64,000 nt of DNA from Streptomyces fulvorobeus (GTDB taxonomy: Bacteria > Actinomycetota > Actinomycetes > Streptomycetales > Streptomycetaceae): the NCBI RefSeq assembly GCF_013167895.1, contig NZ_BLWC01000001.1:5394001-5458000 (forward strand), written 5' to 3'. The translations under genes and the position numbers were made by a program. Shown here one piece after another: positions 52,234 through 61,640 of this stretch. The notes beneath the pieces were generated by a model that did no database searches, was not told the DNA's origin, and saw nothing but the letters and a program-made list of their open reading frames with translations. The stretch's first letter is position 1; each line of letters opens with the position of its first letter.

Positions 52234-53835
52234 TCAGCCGCGGAAGCCGAGGAGCCCGTGCAGCACCTTGCCCCCGGAGCCGTCGACGGCACCGTCCGTG
52301 TTCCGCAGGGCCTTCTCCGCGGGCAGCGGCTTCGGGTCGGCGAGCGCCTCGCAGACCGCGTCCACCCGGCCGCCCCTGCCGCGCGGGACCGTGCCGTCCT
52401 TGAGGTAGTCCACCAGATACGCGTCCAGGCAGGTGCTCCCGCTCAGGGTGACGCCGTGGTTCCCGCCGCCCTGCTCGACGACGAGAGCGGAGCCCCTCAG
52501 CTCCCGGTGCATGGAGACCGCGCCCTCGAACGGGGTGGCCGCGTCGTCGGTGGCCTGGAACAGCAGGGCGGGCGGAATCCGGTGGTTGCCGACCCGCACC
52601 GGGTTCAGCGGCTCCACCGGCCACGAGGCGCACGGCGCGTTGTACCAGGTGTTGTTCCACGCCATGAACGGGGCCTTGGCGTGCACCGTCGCCGTATCGG
52701 CGCGCCAGGTGTTCCAGTCCCGCGGCCATCCGGCGTCCCGGCACTGCACGGCCGTGTAGACCGAGTAGCTGTTGCCGGCGCCCGCGCCGGTGGCGCCGAA
52801 GTTCTCGTACGCCGTGACGAGCGCGTCCTCGTCCCTGTCCCGGACGTACGCGGCGAACGCTTCGGCCAGATACGGCCAGTAGCCGTTGTAGTAGCCGCCG
52901 GGCATGAAGGTGTCCTCCAGCTCGCTTCCGCCCACCGTGCCGTCCACGGGCCGCTTCCTGACGGCCTCGCGCATGGCGTACCAGGCGGCCTCGACCTTCG
53001 CCGGGTCCTTGCCGAGCCGGTAGGTGGTGTGGTGCTTCGCCACCCAGGCGGCGAACGCCTTGTGGCGGGAGTCGAACGCGTAGTCCTGACGGAGGTTGTC
53101 GTCGTACCAGACGCCCGTGGGGTCGACGACCGAGTCGAGCACCAGGCGCCGGACGCGCTCGGGGAACAGCTTCGCGTACACGGCGCCGAGATAGGTGCCG
53201 TAGGAGTAGCCGAAGTAGCTGATCCGCCGCGCGCCCAGGGCCGCGCGGATCACGTCGAGGTCCCTGGCGGCGCTGACCGTGTCCATGTACGGCAGCAGGT
53301 CCCCGTGCTTCTCGCCGCACGCGTCGGCGAAGGCCGCGGCCCGTGCCCGCAGGGCCCGCTCGTCCTGGTACGAACGCGGAACGGAGTCCGGACGCACCGG
53401 ATCGAAGTGCTTGGGACGGCAGTTGAGCGCCGGGCTGCTCTTCCCCACCCCGCGCGGGTCGAAGCCGATCACGTCGTACTGCGCGGCGAGCTTGGCCGGC
53501 AGCGCGGACGCCACGAACCCGGCCATCGAGAGCCCGCTGCCACCGGGGCCGCCCGGATTGACCAGGAGCGGGCCCTGTGAGGTCGCCGCCGTGTGCGGGA
53601 TGCGGGACAGCGCCAGGCTGACCTGACGGCCGGACGGCCGGTCGTGGTCGAGCGGGGAACGGACCTTCGCGCACTGCATCGTCGGATACGACGAGGTCGC
53701 GCAGTCGGTCCACTTGAGCCGCGGGGCGCCCGGCGCGCTCGTCTCCGCGCCGGCGCTCGCGGCGGACGGCACGGCGGTCACCAGACCTGCCACCGCCGCG
53801 CCGACGGCGACCAGAATTGCTGCACGTTTCGTCAT
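52234..53835 (-). CDS. Secreted TAP-type alpha/beta-hydrolase (tripeptidyl aminopeptidase family)
   Basis: 533 residues. Signal peptide 'TKRAAILVAVGAAVAGLVTA', cleavage near 'SAASAGA'. ATG 53835 has GGGAGG 7 bases upstream. Catalytic triad of the family: Ser in 'YFGYSYGTYLGAVYAKLFP', Asp in 'LFQATDDAATPFEGA', His in 'QGGGNHGVTLSG'. The oxyanion segment 'LLVNPGGPGGSG' is present. The C-terminal TAP domain has conserved cysteines ('STCLDAY', 'DAVCEAL'). It cleaves N-terminal peptides or small esters outside the cell. Confidence 0.92.
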   Translation of the reverse strand: MTKRAAILVAVGAAVAGLVTAVPSAASAGAETSAPGAPRLKWTDCATSSYPTMQCAKVRSPLDHDRPSGRQVSLALSRIPHTAATSQGPLLVNPGGPGGSGLSMAGFVASALPAKLAAQYDVIGFDPRGVGKSSPALNCRPKHFDPVRPDSVPRSYQDERALRARAAAFADACGEKHGDLLPYMDTVSAARDLDVIRAALGARRISYFGYSYGTYLGAVYAKLFPERVRRLVLDSVVDPTGVWYDDNLRQDYAFDSRHKAFAAWVAKHHTTYRLGKDPAKVEAAWYAMREAVRKRPVDGTVGGSELEDTFMPGGYYNGYWPYLAEAFAAYVRDRDEDALVTAYENFGATGAGAGNSYSVYTAVQCRDAGWPRDWNTWRADTATVHAKAPFMAWNNTWYNAPCASWPVEPLNPVRVGNHRIPPALLFQATDDAATPFEGAVSMHRELRGSALVVEQGGGNHGVTLSGSTCLDAYLVDYLKDGTVPRGRGGRVDAVCEALADPKPLPAEKALRNTDGAVDGSGGKVLHGLLGFRG

Positions 53836-54008
53836 ACGGGCCTCCCGGGATGGAGGGAGCGCGGCCGAGGGTGCCGCTGCCCCCGCCGCATGCTGCCCGT
53901 ATTCGGGTCCGGAAGGACACGTTCTGCCGAGAGTTGACCCATTTGGAGAGTGGGACACGCGTGGCCGGGGTGAAACGCAGGCCCCGTGCGCTGACCCGGG
54001 CCGTGGTG

Positions 54009-55064
54009 TCAGAGCAGGGTCAACTGGGTGGGCCCCGTCCCCGGTCCGCCTTCCGGGTCCGGAGCCGGCACGGCCGCCTGTGGCGCGGAGATCCGGCGGG
54101 CCTCTCCCCGGTGCGCGGGCCCGATGCCGTACTCGGCGGCCAGCTCATGGACCCGGCGGGTGATCCGGCGCTGGTACCAGGTGGGCGCGTACGCCCCTTC
54201 CCCGTACATCCGCTCGTACCGCCGCACGAGATGCGGATGGTGCCGGCCGAGCCACCGCATGAACCACTCCCGGGCGCCGGGCCGCAGATGCAGGACGAGC
54301 GGGGTCACCGAGGTCGCGCCGGAGGCGGCGATCGCGCGGACCGTGGCGCGCAGCTGCTCCGGGCTGTCGCCGAGGAACGGGATGACCGGTGCCATGAGGA
54401 CACCGCAGCCGATCCCGTTGTCCGTGAGGGCGCGGATGACGTCGAGGCGGCGCTCGGGGGAAGGGGTTCCCGGTTCCACCGTCCGCCACAGCTCGGCGTC
54501 GACGAAGCCGACCGATACCGAGACGCCGACCTCGGTGACCTCGGCCGACTGCTTCAGCAGTTCCAGGTCGCGCAGGATCAGTGTGCCCTTGGTCAGGATG
54601 GAGAAGGGGTTCGCCTGGTCGCGCAGGGCCGTGATGATGCCGGGCATCAGCCGGTAGCGGCCCTCGGCGCGCTGGTAGCAGTCGACGTTCGTGCCCATCG
54701 CGATGTGCGCGCCGTGCCAGCGGGGCGAGGCGAGATGGCGGCTGAGCAGTTCGACGGCGTTGATCTTGACGACGATCTGGGAGTCGAAGCCGAGCCCCGT
54801 GTCGAGGTCCAGATAGCTGTGGGTCTTGCGGGCGAAGCAGTACACGCAGGCGTGGGAACAGCCCCGGTACGGATTCACGGTCCACTCGAACGGCATCCGG
54901 CTCGCCCCCGGCACCCGGTTCACGATGGAGCGGGCCCGTACCTCGTGGAAGGTGATGCCCCGGAATTCGGGTGTGTCGAACGTGCGCGTGGTCACCGCGT
55001 CCGCGGCGAAGAGCGCGCTGTTCCCGGCCTCTGTGGTGTTCTCGGCCAAATTGTCCCAGCGCAT
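54009..55064 (-). CDS. Rv2578c-type radical SAM protein
   Basis: 351 residues; ATG 55064 has AAGGAGG 5 bases upstream. [4Fe-4S] cluster motif 'GCSHACVYCFARKTHSYLDL' (CxxxCxxC) after 'FEWTVNPYRG'. Other family blocks: 'VKINAVELLSRHLASPRW', 'AMGTNVDCYQRAEGRYRLMP', 'PFSILTKGTLILRDLELL'. Related to spore photoproduct lyase-type enzymes, with no proven reaction that I know. Mycobacterial Rv2578c is DNA-damage-inducible; a GAAC-N4-GTTC LexA-like box lies 33 bases upstream here, which supports a repair or stress role. Confidence 0.9.
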   Translation of the reverse strand: MRWDNLAENTTEAGNSALFAADAVTTRTFDTPEFRGITFHEVRARSIVNRVPGASRMPFEWTVNPYRGCSHACVYCFARKTHSYLDLDTGLGFDSQIVVKINAVELLSRHLASPRWHGAHIAMGTNVDCYQRAEGRYRLMPGIITALRDQANPFSILTKGTLILRDLELLKQSAEVTEVGVSVSVGFVDAELWRTVEPGTPSPERRLDVIRALTDNGIGCGVLMAPVIPFLGDSPEQLRATVRAIAASGATSVTPLVLHLRPGAREWFMRWLGRHHPHLVRRYERMYGEGAYAPTWYQRRITRRVHELAAEYGIGPAHRGEARRISAPQAAVPAPDPEGGPGTGPTQLTLL

Positions 55065-55097
55065 GGACGCCTCCTTGGTAGCACTGCCCCAAGAATA

Positions 55098-55109
55098 GAA
55101 CACTTGTTC
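55098..55109 (-). promoter_or_regulatory. LexA (SOS) box before the radical SAM gene
   Basis: GAACACTTGTTC is a perfect GAAC-N4-GTTC palindrome, the core of the actinobacterial LexA operator (TCGAAC-N4-GTTCGA; the outer TCG/CGA are not conserved here). It lies 33 bases upstream of the start, in the promoter position, in an AT-richer patch. Confidence 0.65.
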
Positions 55110-55241
55110 CCTTGATCGTGCGCGACCGATTCCGCTGGAGGGCGGAGCGGGGTCCGATCGGGACGGGGGCCGATTTTGAGGGGCGTGTCCGAGGTGGTTG
55201 GCTCAGCACACCCCGAATGGTCGAGTGGTGGAGGAACAGCT

Positions 55242-55685
55242 GTGGCGCAGGTCGAGGCAACGACGGAACGGATCATCGCGGCGGGCGCGGAGGCGGTGTT
55301 CGACGCACTGGCGGACTACAAGGAGGTCCGGGGCAAGGTGATGACCGGTCACTTCAGTGAGTACGAGGTGCGCGAGGGCGGCGACGGTGAGGGCACCCTC
55401 GTGCACTGGAAGCTCCAGGCGACGAGCAAGCGCGTCCGCGACTGCCTGCTGGACGTCACCGAACCGACCGACGGGCAGCTGGTCGAGAAGGACCGCAACT
55501 CCTCGATGGTCACCACCTGGACCGTCACTCCGGCCGGCGAGGGCACCTCCCGTGTCGTCGTCTCGACCGTCTGGGACGGCGCCGGCGGCGTCGGCGGATT
55601 CTTCGAGCGGACCTTCGCGCCCAAGGGACTCGGCCGCATCTACGACGAACTGCTCCAGAACCTCGCCGCCGAGGTCGAGAAGTAA
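55242..55685 (+). CDS. SRPBCC-family (START-like) protein
   Basis: 147 residues from GTG 55242, 7 bases after GGAGG. A helix-grip fold: 'VEATTERIIAAGAEAVFDAL', 'FSEYEVREGGDGEGTLVHWK', 'VVVSTVWDGAGGVGGFFERT', 'KGLGRIYDELLQNLAAEV'. Polyketide-cyclase/dehydrase-like lipid-binding pocket; the ligand is unknown. The GTG reading excludes the preceding run (MRGVSEVVGSAHPEW), which lies before the ribosome site. Confidence 0.8.
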   Translation: MAQVEATTERIIAAGAEAVFDALADYKEVRGKVMTGHFSEYEVREGGDGEGTLVHWKLQATSKRVRDCLLDVTEPTDGQLVEKDRNSSMVTTWTVTPAGEGTSRVVVSTVWDGAGGVGGFFERTFAPKGLGRIYDELLQNLAAEVEK

Positions 55686-55873
55686 CCTCCGGGCGCTGTC
55701 GGCCGGCCTCACCGGAACGGGTGGTTCTCCGGGACGGCCGGTTGTGCGCCGTAGCGCCTCCGACCGGCGCATAAGCCCTCCGAACGCGCCGGTCGTACTC
55801 CCGGTCGCGTTTGCCCCTCCCTGCCGCGTGGTGCGAGAAATGGGCGGCGCAGGTGTGACGAGGGGAGCGTTTG

Positions 55874-58309
55874 GTGGCGGGTGCGATCACTCCGGTGAAG
55901 GACGGACCGAGTGGCTCGGGGGGAGCCGGGACGCGGACCGTGCCACCCCCGCCGCCGCCGGACGGGGACCCCGCCGCACCCGCCGTAGCGTCCCCGGAGA
56001 CCAGCCCGGTCCGGGTCCGCATGGTCTTCCTGGGCCTCATGCTCACCCTGCTGCTCGCGGCACTCGACCAGATGATCGTCGCCACCGCACTCCCCAAGAT
56101 CGTCGGTGAGCTGCACGGCCTGGACAAGATGTCCTGGGCGGTCACCGCCTATCTGCTCGCCTCCACGATCGGTCTGCCGATCTACGGGAAGCTCGGCGAC
56201 CTCTTCGGCCGCAAGGGCGTCTTCCAGTTCGCGATCGTCGTGTTCGTGGCCGGCTCCGCACTCGCCGGCTGGTCCCGCACCATGGAGGAGCTGATCGCGT
56301 TCCGCGCGGTCCAGGGAATCGGCGGCGGCGGACTCATGATCGGCGTCCAGGCGATCATCGCGGACATCGTCCCGCCCCGGGAGCGCGCCCGCTACATGGG
56401 GATGCTCGGCGCGGTCTTCGGCCTCGCGTCCGTGGCGGGCCCGCTGCTCGGCGGCTTCTTCACCGACCACGCGTCCTGGCGCTGGTGCTTCTACATCAAC
56501 GTCCCGTTCGGCCTGGTGACCTTCGTCGTCATCGCCGTCGTACTCAAGCTCCCCAAGCCCTCCGTGCGCCCGCGCCTCGACGTCCTCGGCGCGCTGCTGC
56601 TGGCCGCCGCCTCCACCTGCCTGGTGCTGCTCACCAGTTGGGGCGGCACCGAGTACGCCTGGGGTTCGCGCACCGTGCTGGGGCTCGCCGCCGGAGCTGC
56701 CGGAACGACTCTGCTCTTCCTCGCCGTGGAACACCGCGCGCCCGAACCGGTCATCCCGCTGCACCTGTTCCGCGACTCGGTCTTCAACGTCACGGGTCTC
56801 GTCGGCGCGGTCATCGGTGTCGCGCTCTTCGGCGCCGCCAGCTATCTGCCGACGTACCTCCAGATGGTCGACGGGGCCTCCGCCACCGAGTCGGGGCTGC
56901 TGATGCTGCCGATGATGGCCGGCATCGTCGGCGCGTCGGTCGTCTCCGGGCACCTGATCTCACGCACCGGCCGCTACCGGATCTACCCCCTGCTCGGATG
57001 CGGGATCTCCGCCGTCGGGATGTGGCTGCTCTCCCGGCTCGAAGCCGGCACGTCCCGCTTCGAGTACGGCGTCTGGCAGGCGGTGCTCGGTCTGGGCATC
57101 GGCCTGGTGATGTCCGTGCTGGTGCTCGCGGTGCAGAACTCCGTGCGCCCCGCCGACCTCGGCACGGCGACCAGCGCCCACAACTACTTCCGCCAGATCG
57201 GGGGCAGCATCGGTGCCGCGATCTTCGGAACGCTCTTCGCCGGACGGCTCTCGGACGCCCTCGACGTACGGCTCCCGTCCGGCACCGGACTCCCCGACCC
57301 GGAGTCGATCACCCCGCAGCTGGTCCACGCCATGGAACCCGCGCTGCGCGACGCCTACATCCAGGCGTACGTCGACGCGATGCCACACATCTTCCTGTAC
57401 CTGGTGCCGGTCCTCCTGCTCGGCCTGGTCCTCGCCTTCTTCCTCAAGGAGAAACCGCTGGTGTCCCACCCCACCCCTGACACGGCAGCCGTCCCGGTGG
57501 CCGTTCCCGCCGCCCGCACCGACTCGGTGACCGTGACGGTCGGTCCCGCCTCCGCTGTGCCGGTCGGCGGCCTCGTGCGGCACCCTGACGGCACCAAGGT
57601 CCCGCGTGCCGCCCTCACCCTCGTCGACGGCCACGGGCAGCAGGCAGGGCGGGGCGCGAGCGGGGACGACGGGCGGTACGCGCTGAGCGTGCCGGGACCC
57701 GGTGCGTACGTCCTGATCGCCGCGGCGGGCGGACACCAGCCGCAGGCGGTCAGCGTCACCGTGGGCGACCGGCCCGTGGAGCTCGACGTGGTCCTGGGCG
57801 GCGCGGGGAGGCTCGCCGGTACGGTCCTGACGGCGGACGGAACCCCGGTGCGCGACGCCGCGGTGACCCTCACCGACGTACGCGGGGAGGTCGTGGCCAC
57901 CGCCCGCACGGACCGGGAGGGCGGCTATGTGATCACGGAGCTGGTGGCGGGCGAGTACACCCTCGCCGCCGGCGCCCCGGCCTTCCGCCCCGCCGCCCTC
58001 CCGGTCAGCGTGCGGGCGGCCCGCGAGACCCGGCAGGACATCGAGCTGGCGGGCGGCTCGGTCCTGCGCGGCACCGTGCGCGCCAACGGCGGACGGCCCG
58101 TCGAGGACGCCCGGGTCACCCTGCTCGACGCGGCGGGCAACGTGGTCGATTCCCTCACCACCGGCCCCGAGGGGACCTTCCGGTTCGTCGACCTGTCCGC
58201 CGGCGAGTACACGGTGATCGCCGCCGGGTACCCGCCGGTGGCGACGGTCCTGCGGATGGCGGGCGGCGGTCCCACCGAACGCGACCTCCAGCTCGGCCAC
58301 GAGGGCTGA
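55874..58309 (+). CDS. DHA2-type MFS exporter fused to three carboxypeptidase-regulatory-like domains
   Basis: 811 residues from GTG 55874 (GGGGAG 6 bases upstream). Residues about 50-530: 14-helix DHA2 transporter with '[20 protein letters not shown]', '[20 protein letters not shown]', '[20 protein letters not shown]', '[20 protein letters not shown]'. Residues about 560-805: three tandem beta-sandwich repeats ('[20 protein letters not shown]', '[20 protein letters not shown]', '[20 protein letters not shown]'; each ends in a '[17 protein letters not shown]' strand). Such domains are usually extracytoplasmic, so after 14 helices they must lie at the C-terminal end on one side of the membrane. 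Substrate unknown. Confidence 0.88.
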   Translation: MAGAITPVKDGPSGSGGAGTRTVPPPPPPDGDPAAPAVASPETSPVRVRMVFLGLMLTLLLAALDQMIVATALPKIVGELHGLDKMSWAVTAYLLASTIGLPIYGKLGDLFGRKGVFQFAIVVFVAGSALAGWSRTMEELIAFRAVQGIGGGGLMIGVQAIIADIVPPRERARYMGMLGAVFGLASVAGPLLGGFFTDHASWRWCFYINVPFGLVTFVVIAVVLKLPKPSVRPRLDVLGALLLAAASTCLVLLTSWGGTEYAWGSRTVLGLAAGAAGTTLLFLAVEHRAPEPVIPLHLFRDSVFNVTGLVGAVIGVALFGAASYLPTYLQMVDGASATESGLLMLPMMAGIVGASVVSGHLISRTGRYRIYPLLGCGISAVGMWLLSRLEAGTSRFEYGVWQAVLGLGIGLVMSVLVLAVQNSVRPADLGTATSAHNYFRQIGGSIGAAIFGTLFAGRLSDALDVRLPSGTGLPDPESITPQLVHAMEPALRDAYIQAYVDAMPHIFLYLVPVLLLGLVLAFFLKEKPLVSHPTPDTAAVPVAVPAARTDSVTVTVGPASAVPVGGLVRHPDGTKVPRAALTLVDGHGQQAGRGASGDDGRYALSVPGPGAYVLIAAAGGHQPQAVSVTVGDRPVELDVVLGGAGRLAGTVLTADGTPVRDAAVTLTDVRGEVVATARTDREGGYVITELVAGEYTLAAGAPAFRPAALPVSVRAARETRQDIELAGGSVLRGTVRANGGRPVEDARVTLLDAAGNVVDSLTTGPEGTFRFVDLSAGEYTVIAAGYPPVATVLRMAGGGPTERDLQLGHEG

Positions 58310-58318
58310 GCGGGGGTG

Positions 58319-59206
58319 TCAGCGGCGGCCGTCCGTTCCCACCAGCGTCATCAGGGCCCGTGCCCCGGGACTCATCACCACAGCGGGCGGGAGCACCACG
58401 ACACTCTCGTACACCGGCCGGTGCGGGCCCGGCTCCACGGCCACCAGCCGCCGGGCCTCCGGCTTGCGGGCGAAGTGCTGCGGAACCACCGCGATGCCCA
58501 GCCTCTCGTGCACCAGTTCAAGGAGGCTGTGCACGTCGTTCACCTCAAGGGCCACCGTGCGCCGCACCCCCGCCGCCGCGAACGCCTCGTCCGCCGCACG
58601 CCGAGGACCCCAGTCCGGATGGAAGTCGATGAACGACTCACCGGCCAGCTCCGTCCACGCCACCGCCGCCTCCCGCGCGAAACGGTGGCCCGGAGCACAC
58701 AGGACGACCATCGGCTCCCTGGCCAGCGGCACCAGCTCACCGCGCCACTCCAGGGGACTGACCGTCGCGGCGAAGGCGATGTCGAGCCGCCCGTCCGCCA
58801 CCCCGTCCAGCAGGCTCGTCGTGCCCTCCTGCCGCAGCCGGATCTCCATGTGCGGATGGGCCCGGTGGAAGGCCGCCAGCAGCCGCGCGGGGCTCACCCC
58901 CGCCACACACTGCTCGACCCCCACGGTCAGCGTGCCGCGCAGCAGCCCCCGTACGGCGTCGACGGCGTCCTTCGCCGCTTGTGCCCCCGCCAGCGTGCGT
59001 TCCGCCTCCACCAGGAGTGCCCGCCCCGCCTCGGTGAGCCGCACCGAACGCGTCGTCCGGCTGAACAGCGGGGTCCGCAGCTCGTGCTCGAGAGCGCGCA
59101 CGGATGCCGACAGCCCCGACTGGGACACGGCGAGGCGCTCGGCGGCCCGGGTGAAGTGCTGCTCCTCGGCGACGGCGACGAAGTGCTCCAGCTGACGCAG
59201 TTCCAT
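58319..59206 (-). CDS. LysR-family regulator
   Basis: 295 residues from ATG 59206. Helix-turn-helix 'MELRQLEHFVAVAEEQHFTR', 'AAERLAVSQSGLSASVRALE', 'TTRSVRLTEAG'. Effector domain 'LTVGVEQCVAGVSPARLLAA', 'DGRLDIAFAATVSPLEWRGE'. Divergent from an aldo/keto reductase with 126 bp between starts, which it probably controls as LysR pairs usually do. Confidence 0.9.
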   Translation of the reverse strand: MELRQLEHFVAVAEEQHFTRAAERLAVSQSGLSASVRALEHELRTPLFSRTTRSVRLTEAGRALLVEAERTLAGAQAAKDAVDAVRGLLRGTLTVGVEQCVAGVSPARLLAAFHRAHPHMEIRLRQEGTTSLLDGVADGRLDIAFAATVSPLEWRGELVPLAREPMVVLCAPGHRFAREAAVAWTELAGESFIDFHPDWGPRRAADEAFAAAGVRRTVALEVNDVHSLLELVHERLGIAVVPQHFARKPEARRLVAVEPGPHRPVYESVVVLPPAVVMSPGARALMTLVGTDGRR

Positions 59207-59332
59207 GATTGAGAAATGTAAGCGATGAATGCGACCGCAATCTCCTGTTGGACTGCTGGATCGTTCTGCGCCAGCCTGGTGGCGCGCGCCGAGCCCGGCG
59301 CGCACCCGGAACCTCTCCCCTGGAGCCCGCGT

Positions 59333-60325
<993 letters not shown>

Positions 60326-60334
60326 CGTCTCCCG

Positions 60335-61423
60335 TCAGAGCCAGCCGTTGCGGCGGAAGCCGCGGTGGATGACGAAGCAGGCGGTGGCCATGAGCCCGAG
60401 GACGAACGGATACCCGTAGGTCCACCGCAGCTCCGGCATGTGCTCGAAGTTCATGCCGTACACCCCGCACACCATGGTGGGTACGGCGATGATGGCGGCC
60501 CACGCCGTGATCTTGCGCATGTCCTCGTTCTGGGCGACGGTCACCTGCGCCAGGTGGGCCTGGAGCACCGAGTCGAGCAGGGCGTCACAGGAGGTGATCT
60601 GCTCCGTGGTACGGGCCAGATGCTCCGCGACATCCCGGAAGTAGGGCTGGAACTCCGGTCCCGCCGGTGCGAGCGGCCGGGTCGCCAGGTGCTCGAGCGG
60701 CCGGCTCAGCGGCGCCACCGCCCGCTTGAACTCCAGCAGTTCGCGCTTGAGCTGGTAGATCCGGCCCGCGTCGCCCCGGCCCGCCTCCGCGCTGAAGACC
60801 GCGGTCTCCACCACGTCGATGTCGTGCTGCACCGCCTCGGCGACCAGCAGGTAGTTGTCGACCACCTGGTCGGCTATCGCGTGCAGCACGGCGGCGGGCC
60901 CCTTGGCCAGCTGGTCCGGGTCCGCCTCCAGCGCCTCTCTGAGCGGGCCGAGCGAACCATGGCGGCCGTGCCGCACCGTGATCACGAAGTCCGTCCCCGT
61001 GAAGACCATGATCTCGCCCGTCTCCACCACCTCGCTGGTGGCGGTGAGCTGCTCGTGCTCGACGTAACCGCAGGGCTTGAAGACGGCGAACAGCATCTCC
61101 TCGTACCGCTCCACCTTCGGCCGCTGATGAGCCGTCACCGCGTCCTCCACGGCCAGCGGATGCAGCCCGAACAGTTCGGCGATCCCGGCGAACTCATCGG
61201 TGGACGGCTCGTGCAGCCCCAGCCAGACGAAGCCCCGGCCGGAGCGGCGGACCCGGTGCAGCGCCTCCCGCGCCGGGCACGCGGCCGGATGCCGGACACC
61301 GTCCTCGTACAGCACGCAGTTGACGACCGAGCTGCCCAGCGGCGAACGCGCCGGGTGGCTGAGATCCACCCGGGGGCCGAGAGTGCGGCGTACCGCGTGG
61401 CGTAGTTTGCGGGCGATCGGCAC
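60335..61423 (-). CDS. corA: CorA-family magnesium/cobalt transporter
   Basis: 362 residues from GTG 61423 with GAAGGAG 8 bases upstream. N-terminal cytoplasmic funnel with 'WLGLHEPSTDEFAGIAELFG', long helical stalk, then two C-terminal helices with the pore motif 'GVYGMNFEHMPELRW' (YGMNF ... MPEL). The positively charged C-terminal end 'HRGFRRNGWL' is typical. It imports Mg2+ (and some Co2+ or Ni2+). Convergent with the reductase gene with 9 bases between. Confidence 0.93.
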   Translation of the reverse strand: MPIARKLRHAVRRTLGPRVDLSHPARSPLGSSVVNCVLYEDGVRHPAACPAREALHRVRRSGRGFVWLGLHEPSTDEFAGIAELFGLHPLAVEDAVTAHQRPKVERYEEMLFAVFKPCGYVEHEQLTATSEVVETGEIMVFTGTDFVITVRHGRHGSLGPLREALEADPDQLAKGPAAVLHAIADQVVDNYLLVAEAVQHDIDVVETAVFSAEAGRGDAGRIYQLKRELLEFKRAVAPLSRPLEHLATRPLAPAGPEFQPYFRDVAEHLARTTEQITSCDALLDSVLQAHLAQVTVAQNEDMRKITAWAAIIAVPTMVCGVYGMNFEHMPELRWTYGYPFVLGLMATACFVIHRGFRRNGWL

Positions 61424-61640
61424 TGCGGGGGCTCCTTCAGGCGGCAGGCGGGGCGGCCAGTGTGCCATCCGGCCGTCCCGGCGCGGTCGCGGCGGTCGCG
61501 GACCCGGCGACACGCCCGGTGTCCGCGACGCCCGGCCGGCGCGCGGTTTCCGCCGGGGCACGCCACCGCGGGAATGCCTGCGTGTCCCCTGCGCGGGCGG
61601 GCGGCTCGCCCGGCGGATGCGGAGCGTGTAAAGATGGGGC

